From NCBI GenBank assembly GCA_903824575.1, contig CAIJXJ010000222.1, forward strand, positions 1 through 64,000: DNA of 64,000 bases, read 5' to 3'. Origin of the DNA: an uncultured Methylobacillus sp. (GTDB lineage Bacteria; Pseudomonadota; Gammaproteobacteria; Burkholderiales; Methylophilaceae). Both the position numbers and the translations under genes were made by a program. Shown here one piece after another: positions 40,044-50,561 of the stretch; the first letter of the stretch is position 1, and each line of letters begins with the position of its first letter. Under the pieces are notes generated by a model that was not told the DNA's origin, made no database searches, and saw only the letters and a list, made by a program, of their open reading frames with translations.

Positions 40044-40706
40044 TCAGAATAACCGTGACAGCCCGACCAGCCCAAACCCCAGCACCAGGCCTCCACTGAT
40101 TCTGCGCACCCATAGCTGCTGCAGCCAAACCTTCAGGTGCACGGCTGTCAATCCCATAGTCAGCAGGGTCGGCAGGGTACCGAGACCAAACGCCAGCATC
40201 AGCAAGCCACCCTGCACGCCACTAGCCGTCGCCAGGGCGGCGACCAGCACGGAATACACCAGCCCGCATGGCAGCCAGCCCCATACCAGGCCGAGCGCGA
40301 ACGCCTGCGGTATGGAGCGCAGCGGCAGCAATCTCCTCGACAGTGGCTGCAGCCGCTGCCACAGCACGCCGCCCACGCGCTCCAGCTGCAGCACGCCCTG
40401 CCACAGACCGGCCAGGTACAATCCAAGCACCACCAGCATCAAGTTTGCCAGTCCGTACAGCAGTTTCTCCACCGGCAACACATGCTGCAGAAAAAATCCC
40501 GAAGCACCGATCAGACCTGCCAGTACGCCAGCCGCCGCATAACTGGCGATGCGGCCACCATTGTAGGCCAGCAGAAAAGAAATCCTGGGCCGCTGCCCCG
40601 GCAGCGTCAGGGTGACGGCACCGACGATGCCGCCACACATGCCGACGCAATGACCCCCACCGAGCAGGCCAACCAGAAAGGCAGCAAATACAGATAATTC
40701 AGGCAT
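40044..40706 (-). CDS. TauE/SafE-like membrane protein (HCxGMCGG type)
   Basis: 220-aa protein with about six membrane helices. The N-terminal GLLGGGHCVGMCGGIVGAV motif marks the small TauE/SafE-related family often found with cbb3 oxidase or copper genes; those genes are not in view. It may move sulfite, a metal or an assembly factor across the inner membrane; the substrate is unknown. It is convergent with metW and divergent from the AmpG-like gene, with 47 bases between start codons. Confidence 0.83.
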   Translation of the reverse strand: MPELSVFAAFLVGLLGGGHCVGMCGGIVGAVTLTLPGQRPRISFLLAYNGGRIASYAAAGVLAGLIGASGFFLQHVLPVEKLLYGLANLMLVVLGLYLAGLWQGVLQLERVGGVLWQRLQPLSRRLLPLRSIPQAFALGLVWGWLPCGLVYSVLVAALATASGVQGGLLMLAFGLGTLPTLLTMGLTAVHLKVWLQQLWVRRISGGLVLGFGLVGLSRLF

Positions 40707-40753
40707 GACGGCATTGTGTCACAGCATGCCAATTTTCGGGTAAGGTATCGCCC

Positions 40754-42070
40754 ATGACGCATAACCACTGGAAATCAGCCCTCCTCAACCGGCGCATGCT
40801 GATCTGCATCTTCACCGGCTTCTCCTCCGGGTTGCCCCTTTACATCCTGATCAGCCTGCTGCCAGCATGGTTGCGGTCAGAACACGTTGACCTCAAATCC
40901 ATCGGCCTGTTTGCGCTAATTCAGCTGCCATTCACCTGGAAATTCCTATGGGCACCGCTGCTCGACCGTTACAGTCCGCCGCTGGGGCGCCGTCGCGGCT
41001 GGATGCTGATTTCACAACTGGCCCTGCTGTGCTCCATTCCAGGCTTTGGTTGGCTCCACCCCACCCTCGACCTGTGGACCATTGCCTGGCTGGCCGGCAC
41101 GATCGCCTTTTTCAGCGCCACGCAGGATGTCGTGCTTGATGCCTACCGCCGCGAACTGCTGCCCGATATCGAGCTTGGCATGGGCAGCGCCATCCACGTC
41201 AACGCCTACAAGATCGCCGGTCTGGTGCCAGGGTCACTGTCGCTTATTTTGGCCGACTATCTACCCTGGAGTTCGGTGTTCCTCATTACAGCCTTGTTCA
41301 TGCTGCCGGGCCTCTTGATGACGCTGCTGGTCAAAGAACCGCTGCAAGCGCAGACGACGCCAACAACCCTGCGGCAAGCCGTGCTGGAACCTTTCCATGA
41401 GTTCATCAGTCGTCGCGGCCTGTGTTCTGCGCTATTAATCCTGGCCTTCATCTTTCTCTACAAACTGGGCGACAGCATGGCCACCGCCCTGGCCACCCCG
41501 TTCTATCTCGACATGGGATTCAGCAAGACCCAGATCGGGCTGGTGGCAAAGAATGCCGGCCTGTGGCCCAGTGTCATCGGCGGATTGTTAGGTGGTGCCT
41601 GGATGCTGCGGCTCGGCATCAACCGTGCACTATGGCTGTTCGGCGGGATGCAGATGATCGCGATCCTCGGCTTCGCCTGGCTGGCCTGGCTGGGTCGGCA
41701 CGCAGCGCCTGGTGCGGCAGAATTGACGCAACTTGCCCTGGTCATCGGCATTGAAGCCTTCGGCGTTGGTCTCGGCACCGCCGCCTTCGTCGCCTTCATC
41801 GCCAAGACCACGCATCCACTCTATACCGCCACCCAGTTCGCCTTGTTCACCAGCCTGGCTGCGGTACCGCGCACCGTGGCCAATGCCGGTGCCGGCTGCC
41901 TGGTAGAAGATGGTGCGTTACACCTGGCCGGCTGGCTGCCCGCCATTCCCTGCGCCGGCATGGGCTGGACCCGGTTCATGCTGATATGCTTCTTGCTGGC
42001 CGTACCAGGCATGCTGTTGCTGCATTGGGTCGCGCCTTGGAACGGCAAACGTAAAACGCTGCAGGCCTAA
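40754..42070 (+). CDS. ampG: AmpG-like MFS muropeptide transporter
   Basis: 438-aa inner-membrane protein with about 12 helices. It carries the AmpG N-terminal pattern FSSGLPLYILISLLPAWLR, then FTWKFLWAPLLDRYSPP and GRRRGWML, and ATQDVVLDAYRRELL. AmpG imports anhydromuropeptides for peptidoglycan recycling. It stands alone here, but the window is rich in cell-wall genes. Confidence 0.9.
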   Translation: MTHNHWKSALLNRRMLICIFTGFSSGLPLYILISLLPAWLRSEHVDLKSIGLFALIQLPFTWKFLWAPLLDRYSPPLGRRRGWMLISQLALLCSIPGFGWLHPTLDLWTIAWLAGTIAFFSATQDVVLDAYRRELLPDIELGMGSAIHVNAYKIAGLVPGSLSLILADYLPWSSVFLITALFMLPGLLMTLLVKEPLQAQTTPTTLRQAVLEPFHEFISRRGLCSALLILAFIFLYKLGDSMATALATPFYLDMGFSKTQIGLVAKNAGLWPSVIGGLLGGAWMLRLGINRALWLFGGMQMIAILGFAWLAWLGRHAAPGAAELTQLALVIGIEAFGVGLGTAAFVAFIAKTTHPLYTATQFALFTSLAAVPRTVANAGAGCLVEDGALHLAGWLPAIPCAGMGWTRFMLICFLLAVPGMLLLHWVAPWNGKRKTLQA

Positions 42071-42162
42071 GACGCCAACTAAAAACAGTCCACCTGAAAA
42101 CCATTGAACCGTACCGGTGACCATGTCAAGATGCGTGTTTGCCAAATCCTGGGGAAACACGC

Positions 42163-42537
42163 ATGCATAACAAACTCGCTCGCACCACCGTACTGGCTCC
42201 TGCCGCCCTCATGCTAATACTACTGGCAGGTTGCAGCAGCATCAAGGTCGACAAGCTGTGGCCGTTTGATGACAACTCCGACTCCGCCCGGACGCGCCTG
42301 CCCGCCAACACCACCCTATACCAATGCGCCGGCGGCAAGCACTTCCATCTGCGCATCGTCGATAACGGCAGTAGCGCCTGGCTCATCTATCCTGACCGTG
42401 AAGTCAGCCTGACCAAGGCTGCAACCGGATCACGCTACAGCAATGGCATCGCCGTGCTGGAAATCAACGGCAACGATGCAACGCTAACCGATGGCACTAC
42501 CATCACCTACACCGACTGCAAGGCTGCCGCCAAATAG
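42163..42537 (+). CDS. MliC-like lysozyme-inhibitor lipoprotein
   Basis: 124-aa lipoprotein with lipobox LAGC (Cys24). Its C-terminal domain resembles MliC/PliC: YQCAGGKHFHL, then SGSRYSNG-like (TGSRYSNGIAVLEI) and TLTDGTTITYTDCK, with the two cysteines of the fold. It would protect the envelope from C-type lysozyme. The ATG at 42163 follows GGGGAAA; an upstream in-frame ATG lacks a ribosome site. Confidence 0.82.
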   Translation: MHNKLARTTVLAPAALMLILLAGCSSIKVDKLWPFDDNSDSARTRLPANTTLYQCAGGKHFHLRIVDNGSSAWLIYPDREVSLTKAATGSRYSNGIAVLEINGNDATLTDGTTITYTDCKAAAK

Positions 42538-42594
42538 TTATGATGCTCGCGGAATCTAATCTGGGCATGATTGGCGAAGCTTACGCCATCAGGC

Positions 42595-43809
42595 TCAATT
42601 CTGGTCGAAAAATGCTCGAAAAACAAAGTGAGGCCATATCTGTTCAGAATTTAATCCATCACGCCGGATCAGCAAGTCCTCTACCACCTCCGTTGCGCCG
42701 ATACAGGATGAAATAGTTGCATCATCGAATGCAATATATCCACCATCAACCATGAATGGCTTCACTCCTTCGTATGAGTACTTCACAGAAGATGCAATGT
42801 CGCAATCAATATAGGCGAAGCTTATTTTTTCCGCCCGCGCCATTACATCATCATTGGTGGCTTCGAAAAATCCTTTGACCAACACCAAGTTATCAAGCTT
42901 CAACACATTTGCCCTCGCTTGTAACTCGTCCAAATCCGTATTGGAAAAATCTCCCGTATCATGTGCATCAATAGCTTTGTCGACCTGCGGCATCCCTTCA
43001 AAGCTATCCATGGCATATACCCTCATGCCGGGATACAACTTTGAGACAACATACGCCATGAAAATTGCATTTCCACCCCGATAAGAACCATATTCCACGA
43101 TGTGCCCGCGTGGTATCTTGTCGAGATAGAATCTCATAATCAGGAAGATGTTCATCATGCACATGACATCTACGATGGTGCGATCGCGCGCAACAGCATA
43201 GGCCTCCTTAAAAAGAGGGTCGGCCAGTATCTTTTCCCTTAAATTAGTAAATTGGAGACCTTTGCCGCGCTGATAACCTTCATAAACATTGCGTCCTTTC
43301 CTGATGCCTTTGGAAATTTCCGGAAATTCTGGCAAATATGGCTGAAGGGCTATCATTTTGTTATAACGAGCCAATGCCTCGTCAAGCTGCCTTAGTTCCA
43401 TGAGCGCATTGCATCGATTCGACTGGGCTTCGGCATAATCAGACTGAAGTGCAATCGCCTCGTCATAACTAGCTATGGCCGCACCGAAGTGCTTGAGTTC
43501 CTGCAATGCATTGCCACGGTTGAAATAAAGAACAGCGGATTCAGGGTGAATCTCTATGGCTTTCTCAATCAGATTGATAGCCCTCTGGTAGTCCATTGCC
43601 TGGGCGGCAAGGACTCCCAGCAAATGAAGGGCATCACCGTGCCTGGGGTTTTCTTTTAGAATTTCTTCATAAAGAGCTTGTGCTTGCGATAGCTGTCCTG
43701 ATTGATGAAAAGAAAAACCTTGTTGGAACTTTGTTTGCAATTCAACCCGCCTAGCCAATGAGTCTGTCATGACCTTTGCTTCCGAATTTTGATTGGAATT
43801 TAGTGGCAT
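42595..43809 (-). CDS. TPR protein fused to TylF-type methyltransferase
   Basis: 404 aa. Residues about 25-160 hold four TPR units (such as GDALHLLGVLAAQAMDYQRA and AVLYFNRGNALQELKHFGAA). Residues about 205-400 form a TylF/macrocin O-methyltransferase-like domain with VEYGSYRGGNAIF, VYAMDSFEGMP, FAYIDCDIASSVKYSYE and GGYIAFDD, including the metal-binding acidic residues. The target is unknown, perhaps a surface glycan or secondary metabolite. The region is A/T-richer than its neighbours and the gene stands alone, which suggests transfer. A second start exists at codon 14. Confidence 0.85.
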   Translation of the reverse strand: MPLNSNQNSEAKVMTDSLARRVELQTKFQQGFSFHQSGQLSQAQALYEEILKENPRHGDALHLLGVLAAQAMDYQRAINLIEKAIEIHPESAVLYFNRGNALQELKHFGAAIASYDEAIALQSDYAEAQSNRCNALMELRQLDEALARYNKMIALQPYLPEFPEISKGIRKGRNVYEGYQRGKGLQFTNLREKILADPLFKEAYAVARDRTIVDVMCMMNIFLIMRFYLDKIPRGHIVEYGSYRGGNAIFMAYVVSKLYPGMRVYAMDSFEGMPQVDKAIDAHDTGDFSNTDLDELQARANVLKLDNLVLVKGFFEATNDDVMARAEKISFAYIDCDIASSVKYSYEGVKPFMVDGGYIAFDDATISSCIGATEVVEDLLIRRDGLNSEQIWPHFVFRAFFDQN

Positions 43810-43996
43810 TTGCCCCTCTGTTACGTGTGATCTTGGCTTTTTGTTTTAAAAAGCGCATTTCATACTATCATTTTCCCAGTTAGCGGCAGGCCTCTCAACA
43901 CGGCTTTACTTATGGCAGCATTCCCTTGCAGGATGGGGGCCGAGTATGCGTGAACATGATTCTGCCCGGCTATACCAATACGCCTCCTGAAATTCC

Positions 43997-44770
43997 TCAA
44001 AAATCATAATCAATCGTCAACGGAGCATGGTCGGAGAATCTCTGTTCCTTGTAGACGGTAGCCGCCTTGACCGTTGCTCCAATCCCTTTTGTAGCCAGCT
44101 GGTAATCCAGTCGCCAGCCGACGTTCTTAGCCCAGGCCTGGCCGCGATTGCTCCACCAGGTGTAACTGGCATCCGTCGCCTCCGGATAAAGGCTACGGTA
44201 AGCGTCCAGCCAGCCGTCGCTCAGCACCTGCGTCATCCATGCGCGTTCTTCCGGCAAGAAGCCCGAGTTCTTCTGGTTGCCTTTCCAGTTCTTCAGATCA
44301 ATAGCCTGGTGGGCGATATTCCAGTCGGCGCAGATGATGACCTCACGACCACTCCTTAGCAAAGCCTGCAGATGCGGATGGAAGCGCGCCATGAAACTGA
44401 ACTTGACCGCCTGACGCTCCTCGCCGCTGGAACCGGATGGCAAATAGACCGAGATCACGCTCAAGTTGCCGAATTGTGCTTCGATGTAACGTCCCTCGCT
44501 ATCGATATCGGGCAGACCTAAGCCTTCGACGATGACATCCGGCTGCTTTCTGCTGTAGATGCCGACACCGCTGTAGCCTTTCTTCCCGGCATAGTGAAAA
44601 TAACCGAACAGATTGTCAGGCTGCAACATCTCTCGCGTCATGTCGGCCGCCTGTGCTTTGAGTTCCTGCAGGCAAATGACGTCAGCGTTTTGCTGCGCCA
44701 GCCAGGGAAACAGGCCCTTGCTGGTGGCAGAACGGATACCATTGAGATTCACGGATATAATGCGCAGCAT
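43997..44770 (-). CDS. xthA: Exonuclease III family AP endonuclease
   Basis: 257-aa EEP-fold nuclease of base excision repair. It has ISVNLNGIRSA (Asn), ICLQELKA (Glu metal ligand), the GKKGYSGVGIYSR loop, CADWNIAHQAIDLKNW and the terminal SDHAPLTIDYDF with the catalytic Asp-His. The start is MLRIISVNLNG; the open frame to 44884 crosses pyrE and is not used. Only 25 bases separate its ATG from that of pyrE. Confidence 0.95.
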   Translation of the reverse strand: MLRIISVNLNGIRSATSKGLFPWLAQQNADVICLQELKAQAADMTREMLQPDNLFGYFHYAGKKGYSGVGIYSRKQPDVIVEGLGLPDIDSEGRYIEAQFGNLSVISVYLPSGSSGEERQAVKFSFMARFHPHLQALLRSGREVIICADWNIAHQAIDLKNWKGNQKNSGFLPEERAWMTQVLSDGWLDAYRSLYPEATDASYTWWSNRGQAWAKNVGWRLDYQLATKGIGATVKAATVYKEQRFSDHAPLTIDYDF

Positions 44771-44795
44771 GTGTTTACTTTTAATTTGTTGAAAA

Positions 44796-45440
44796 ATGAC
44801 CGATTTCAGACAGCAATTCATCCGTTTTGCCATTGAAAACCAGGTACTGCGTTTTGGCGAATTCGTCACTAAAGCCGGACGCAAGACGCCTTACTTCTTC
44901 AATACCGGCCTGTTCAACGATGGCGACAGCCTACGTCAACTGGGGCAATTTTACGCCAAAGCCATCCTCGAGAGCGGATTGCAGTTCGACATACTGTTCG
45001 GGCCGGCCTACAAGGGCATCCCGCTGGTGGCGGCAATTGCCATCGCGCTATCCGACAGCGGATGCAACATACCATTTGCTTTCAATCGCAAAGAGGCCAA
45101 GGACCATGGCGAGGGAGGCGATATCGTCGGTGCCCCGCTGGCCGGGCGGGTGCTGATCGTGGACGATGTCATCTCGGCCGGCACCTCGGTGCGTGAATCG
45201 GTGGATATCATCCGCGCCAATGCGGCCACGCCTTGCGGCGTGTTCATTGCGCTGGACCGGCAGGAGCGCGGCCTGGGCACGCTATCGGCAGTACAGGAAG
45301 TGGCGGAAAATTATGGCGTACCGGTATACAGCATCGCCAGCCTGGAAATCCTGATCGACTACTTGCAGCGCCAGCCGTCCATGGCGCAGAATCTGGTCGA
45401 GATCCAGCGTTATCAACGCGAATATGGCATTGTCGCCTGA
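44796..45440 (+). CDS. pyrE: Orotate phosphoribosyltransferase
   Basis: 214-aa pyrimidine enzyme that joins orotate and PRPP. It has KAGRKTPYFFNTG, FGPAYKGIPL, FNRKEAKDHGEGG (the flexible catalytic loop) and the PRPP motif VLIVDDVISAGTS. It is full length. The ATG has no clear ribosome site (TTTGTTGAAAA precedes). The gene for a DUF4124 protein follows after 14 bases. Confidence 0.96.
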   Translation: MTDFRQQFIRFAIENQVLRFGEFVTKAGRKTPYFFNTGLFNDGDSLRQLGQFYAKAILESGLQFDILFGPAYKGIPLVAAIAIALSDSGCNIPFAFNRKEAKDHGEGGDIVGAPLAGRVLIVDDVISAGTSVRESVDIIRANAATPCGVFIALDRQERGLGTLSAVQEVAENYGVPVYSIASLEILIDYLQRQPSMAQNLVEIQRYQREYGIVA

Positions 45441-45454
45441 TTAGGAAAACCTTC

Positions 45455-46102
45455 ATGCACCCGTTATCAATCATGCTCACGGCAGGCCTGATGCTGTCAG
45501 CAGGCAACGCTCTGGCGGCACAGCCAGCCGCAGCGCCACCGGGCAAGGGCGGCATCATCAAATGGGTGGATGACAAGGGGGTCACGCATTACGGGGATTC
45601 GATCCCGCCGGAATATGCCAATCGCGGTAGCACCCTGCTAAACAAGTCGGGCCGGGTCATGAAGAAAAGCGAGCCGCTAAAACCTTCCGCGCAACAACCG
45701 CCTGACGCGGAACAGGAAAAACAGCTATCCGAACAGCAACGCCACGATGCCGTGCTGCTGGGCTCCTACACCACAGAGCAGGAAATAGATCTGGCACGTG
45801 AACGCAGCACGCAAATGGATGAGGCGGCGATCAAGGGGCTGGAACAGGGCAGCGCCACGGTCAAGGCGCGCCTGGCAATACACCAGAAATCGGCGGCAGG
45901 CTTCACTGCACGCAAAAAGCCTGTGCCGGACGACTTGAAGAAAGACATCGATGATGCAGGCGGAGAACTTGGGCGTATCGAGGCGCAAATCCTGCAGAAG
46001 CACAAGGACATTGAGGCCACGCACTTACGTTTCGACCGCGACCGGCAACGCTTTCACGAGCTCAAGCAGCCAATAGATGCCAAGGCCGTCTTGTCAAAGT
46101 GA
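45455..46102 (+). CDS. DUF4124 periplasmic protein
   Basis: 215 aa with a signal peptide ending in ALAAQ (about residue 22). A DUF4124 domain follows (GGIIKWVDDKGVTHYGDSIP), then a Lys/Gln/Glu-rich coiled coil to the C-terminus (about 80-215). The start at 45455 follows AGGAAAACC; the longer open frame runs inside pyrE. Many beta- and gammaproteobacterial periplasmic proteins carry DUF4124; the role is unknown. It is probably co-transcribed with pyrE. Confidence 0.82.
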   Translation: MHPLSIMLTAGLMLSAGNALAAQPAAAPPGKGGIIKWVDDKGVTHYGDSIPPEYANRGSTLLNKSGRVMKKSEPLKPSAQQPPDAEQEKQLSEQQRHDAVLLGSYTTEQEIDLARERSTQMDEAAIKGLEQGSATVKARLAIHQKSAAGFTARKKPVPDDLKKDIDDAGGELGRIEAQILQKHKDIEATHLRFDRDRQRFHELKQPIDAKAVLSK

Positions 46103-46108
46103 GTTGAC

Positions 46109-47575
46109 TCAGCCCGCCAGTTTTTGTTTCAGAATGTCGTTGACCTGGGCCGGATTGGCCTGACCCCGGCTGGCCTTCATGCACTGACCCACCAGGCCGT
46201 TGAAGGCCTTTTCCTTGCCCGCGCGATATTCTGCCACCATGCCGGCATTGGCTGCCAGCACGCCATCCACAATCGCCTCGATCGCGCCAATGTCTGACAC
46301 CTGCTTCAGGCCGCGTTGTTCGATGATCGCATCAGCCGTGCCCTCGCCTGCCCACATCGCCTCAAACACTTCCTTGGCCATCTTGCCAGAGATGGTTTGG
46401 TCAAGGATGCGACCCAACAAGCCAGCCAATTGTTGTGACGAGACCGGGGATGCCGTAATGTCACGGCCTTCCTCATTCAGCTTGGCGGCAACCGCCCCCA
46501 TCACCCAATTGGCAATCAGCTTGGCAGCGTCCTTTGAATGCGTACCACCCAAGGCCGAAACCGCTGCGACAAAATAATTGGCCATGCCACGCGATGCGGT
46601 AACACTCGATGCGTCATGAGCTGGCAGTCCATACTCCTGCTCGAATCTAGCCTTCATGGCAAGCGGCAGTTCCGGCATATTAGCTCTCACCGCTTCGATA
46701 TCAGTGTCCAGAATCTCCAGCGGCAACAGGTCAGGATCCGGGAAGTAGCGATAATCGTTAGCCTCTTCCTTGCTGCGCATGGCGCGTGTCTCGCCGGTAT
46801 CAGGATTGAACAACACAGTGGCCTGGTGAATGCTGCCGCCATCTTCCAGCGTCTCAATCTGCCAGCGCGTTTCATACTCAATCGCCTGTTGCATAAACTT
46901 GAAGGAGTTGAGATTCTTGATCTCGCGGCGCGTGCCAAGCTTATCCGAGCCCAGCTTGCGCACGGAAACATTCACGTCGCAGCGAAAAGAACCTTCCTGC
47001 ATATTGCCGTCACAAATGTCTATCCACTGCACCAGTTCGTGCAACTGTCTGGCATAGGCCACGGCCTCGGCGGCCGAACGCATGTCCGGCTCGGTGACAA
47101 TTTCAAGTAGCGGCGTGCCGGCGCGATTGAGATCGATACCGGTCATGCCATGAAAATCGGCATGCAAAGATTTGCCTGCATCTTCTTCCAGATGGGCGCG
47201 GGTGATGTTAATGACCTTCTCGTAAGCCTGTCCTGAGCTTGTCGAAGGAACCTGCACCGCCACGCGGCCACGACCCACCACCGGCAGCTCGAACTGGCTG
47301 ATCTGGTAACCCTTGGGCAAATCCGGATAAAAATAATTCTTGCGCGAAAACACTGAACGACGACCGATTTCAGCATTAATGGCCAAGCCAAAGCGGATCG
47401 CGCATTGCACTGCCTCGCGATTGAGCACCGGCAACACGCCGGGCAGCGCAGTACTAACCGCGTCAGCTTGGGTGTTGGGCTCCATGCCGAAAGCTATGGA
47501 TGCGCCGGAGAAAATCTTGGTCCTGGTTTTAAGCTGGACATGGGTTTCCAGCCCGATAACGACTTCCCATTGCAT
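46109..47575 (-). CDS. gatB: Asp/Glu-tRNA amidotransferase subunit B
   Basis: 488-aa subunit that binds mischarged tRNA and performs the kinase step of Gln-tRNA(Gln) or Asn-tRNA(Asn) formation. It has [67 protein letters not shown] and a C-terminal YqeY-like domain. Near residues 110-118 a short foreign-looking stretch VPSTSSGQA is inserted in frame, encoded by a REP-like repeat. The frame stays open and all catalytic segments are present, so the protein is probably still active. Confidence 0.95.
   Translation of the reverse strand: MQWEVVIGLETHVQLKTRTKIFSGASIAFGMEPNTQADAVSTALPGVLPVLNREAVQCAIRFGLAINAEIGRRSVFSRKNYFYPDLPKGYQISQFELPVVGRGRVAVQVPSTSSGQAYEKVINITRAHLEEDAGKSLHADFHGMTGIDLNRAGTPLLEIVTEPDMRSAAEAVAYARQLHELVQWIDICDGNMQEGSFRCDVNVSVRKLGSDKLGTRREIKNLNSFKFMQQAIEYETRWQIETLEDGGSIHQATVLFNPDTGETRAMRSKEEANDYRYFPDPDLLPLEILDTDIEAVRANMPELPLAMKARFEQEYGLPAHDASSVTASRGMANYFVAAVSALGGTHSKDAAKLIANWVMGAVAAKLNEEGRDITASPVSSQQLAGLLGRILDQTISGKMAKEVFEAMWAGEGTADAIIEQRGLKQVSDIGAIEAIVDGVLAANAGMVAEYRAGKEKAFNGLVGQCMKASRGQANPAQVNDILKQKLAG
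47226..47251 (-). repeat. REP-like repeat inserted in frame in gatB
   Basis: On the minus strand this reads GTTCCTTCGACAAGCTCAGG followed by ACAGGC. TCCTTCGACAAGCTCAGGA is a common imperfect palindrome dispersed in proteobacterial genomes. Here it encodes PSTSSGQA within gatB without breaking the frame. Confidence 0.75.
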
Positions 47576-47576
47576 G

Positions 47577-49028
47577 CTATAACCCCTCCGGCATTCTGGT
47601 GTGCCAATCGGTCACCTGCTGGTAGGCATGGCCGATATTCAGCATGCGCGCCTCATCGAAATAATTGCCTATGATCTGCAGGCCAACCGGCAAACCATTG
47701 CTGAAGCCTGCCGGCAAGCTCATGCCGGGCAAGCCAGCGAGGTTGACGGCAATGGTGTAGATATCTTCCAGATACATGGCGACCGGGTCATCGGTCTTCT
47801 CACCGGTCTTGAAGGCTGTGCCGGGGGCGGCTGGCCCCATGATGACATCGCACTGGCTGAAGGCCTGCTTGAAATCCTGGGCAATCAGGCGCCGCAACTG
47901 CTGCGCCTTGAGGTAATAGGCATCATAGTAGCCGGCGGAGAGCACATAGGTGCCGACCAGAATACGGCGCTTGACCTCGGCACCAAAGCCCTCGGCGCGG
48001 GTCTTGCAATACATCTCCGACAGGTCCGTGTAATCGGCTGCCCGGTGGCCGTAGCGTACGCCATCGTAGCGGGACAGGTTGCTGGACGCCTCGGCCGGCG
48101 CCAGCACGTAGTACACCGGAATGGACAACCGGGTGTTGGGCAGGCTGATGTCGACGATTTCGGCACCCAATTTACGGTACTGGTTGATGGCTTCCATCAC
48201 CACTTCAGCCACGCCGGCATCCAGGCCTGCGGCGAAATATTCCTGCGGCAACCCGATGCGCAAACCCGTCAGAGGCTGATTCAAGCGCCGGCTGTAGTCT
48301 TCCTTTTCCCGCTGTAGACTGGTGGAGTCCCGCGCGTCGAAGCCGGCCATCACGTTCAATAGTAGCGCCAGATCTTCGGCTGACTTGGCCATCGGGCCAG
48401 CCTGGTCGAGGGAAGAGGCGAAGGCGATCATGCCGTAGCGCGAGCAGACACCATAGGTGGGCTTGAGGCCGGACAGACCGCACAAAGAGGCAGGCTGACG
48501 GATAGAACCACCGGTATCGGTGCCGGTTGCCGCCGGAGCGAGACGCGCGGCCAAGGCGGCAGCGGAACCGCCGGAGCTGCCTCCAGGCACGCGGGAGCGA
48601 TCCCACGGATTTTGCACCGGACCGAAATACGAGGTCTCATTAGACGAGCCCATGGCGAATTCGTCCATGTTGGTCTTGCCGAGATTGACGGCTCCTGCTG
48701 CATCGAACTGGCTGATGATGTGGGCATCATAAGGCGCAGTAAAATTGGCCAGCATCTTTGAGCCGCAAGTGGTACGCCAGCCACGGGCACAGAAAATATC
48801 CTTCTGCGCGACCGGGATGCCGGTCAGGGGACCAACCTCTCCGCGCGCAATCAAGGCGTCAGCGTTCGCTGCCTGGGCCAGACTGCGGCCGGCGTCTGTC
48901 GTGACAAAAGCATTGATCTCGGGATTAAGCCGGTTGATCCGATCGAGAAATCCTTGCGTCAACTCGACACTCGAAATCTTCTTGGCAGCAAGCGCTGCGG
49001 CAATTTGCTTCAAACTGGAGTTGATCAT
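47577..49028 (-). CDS. gatA: Asp/Glu-tRNA amidotransferase subunit A
   Basis: 483-aa amidase-signature enzyme that releases ammonia from glutamine. The Ser-cisSer-Lys triad is complete and properly spaced: Lys76 (PVAQKDIFC), Ser151 ([10 protein letters not shown]) and Ser175 ([11 protein letters not shown]). It begins directly at the gatC stop (one-base overlap) and ends 1 base before gatB. Confidence 0.97.
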   Translation of the reverse strand: MINSSLKQIAAALAAKKISSVELTQGFLDRINRLNPEINAFVTTDAGRSLAQAANADALIARGEVGPLTGIPVAQKDIFCARGWRTTCGSKMLANFTAPYDAHIISQFDAAGAVNLGKTNMDEFAMGSSNETSYFGPVQNPWDRSRVPGGSSGGSAAALAARLAPAATGTDTGGSIRQPASLCGLSGLKPTYGVCSRYGMIAFASSLDQAGPMAKSAEDLALLLNVMAGFDARDSTSLQREKEDYSRRLNQPLTGLRIGLPQEYFAAGLDAGVAEVVMEAINQYRKLGAEIVDISLPNTRLSIPVYYVLAPAEASSNLSRYDGVRYGHRAADYTDLSEMYCKTRAEGFGAEVKRRILVGTYVLSAGYYDAYYLKAQQLRRLIAQDFKQAFSQCDVIMGPAAPGTAFKTGEKTDDPVAMYLEDIYTIAVNLAGLPGMSLPAGFSNGLPVGLQIIGNYFDEARMLNIGHAYQQVTDWHTRMPEGL

Positions 49029-49315
49029 TACTCGATAACCTTGGGCACAAGATAGAGACCGTTCTCTACGGCTGGCGCGTTGGCCTGAAACAATTCACGC
49101 TGATTAGTTTCAGTCACGACATCATCCCGCAGGCGTTGCGTCACGTCCTGCGAATGCGACATGGGCGCGACTCCTGCGGTATCCACGGCCTGCATCTGTT
49201 CAATCAGGCCAAGAATTCCGCCAAGCTTGGTTAAGGTGGCTTGTGCCTCATTTTCGGTAACTTCAATACGTGCGAGGTGAGCAATCCTGAGGACGTCGTC
49301 GATAGTAAGTGACAT
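49028..49315 (-). CDS. gatC: Asp/Glu-tRNA amidotransferase subunit C
   Basis: 95-aa stabilising subunit. It has the N-terminal helix with IAHLARIEV and the C-terminal part with LRDDVV and LYLVPKVIE, as in the family. I start it at MSLTIDDV; the longer frame to 49390 crosses the promoter. First gene of gatCAB, divergent from mreB. Confidence 0.95.
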   Translation of the reverse strand: MSLTIDDVLRIAHLARIEVTENEAQATLTKLGGILGLIEQMQAVDTAGVAPMSHSQDVTQRLRDDVVTETNQRELFQANAPAVENGLYLVPKVIE

Positions 49316-49355
49316 ATGTAAGGTGTAAGTCTTAAACTTCAATGCGATATTTGGT

Positions 49356-49361
49356 ATTATA
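49356..49361 (-). promoter_or_regulatory. -10 element of gatCAB
   Basis: A perfect TATAAT on the minus strand, 40 bases before the gatC ATG, in the 116-base region shared with mreB. No convincing -35 is seen at the standard distance. Confidence 0.45.
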
Positions 49362-49362
49362 G

Positions 49363-50475
<1,113 letters not shown>

Positions 50476-50561
50476 AACGCGATCAGCGCTCAGCCAACGG
50501 CGATCAGTTTGAACCTGTGGCTTTTGGCCGATCGCTGCAAGCTGACAGCTGACCGCTATCC

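Noticed and set aside
42567-42592. Hairpin TGATTGGCG...CGCCATCA between the MliC-like and TPR-TylF genes
   Set aside because: The stem has a bulge and is not followed by a U run. It may help end transcription of the convergent genes but is too weak to list.
50476-50561. Repeats in the mreB-mreC gap
   Set aside because: CGATCAG and AGCTGAC recur imperfectly, but I see no stable hairpin or known element; probably ordinary intergenic sequence.
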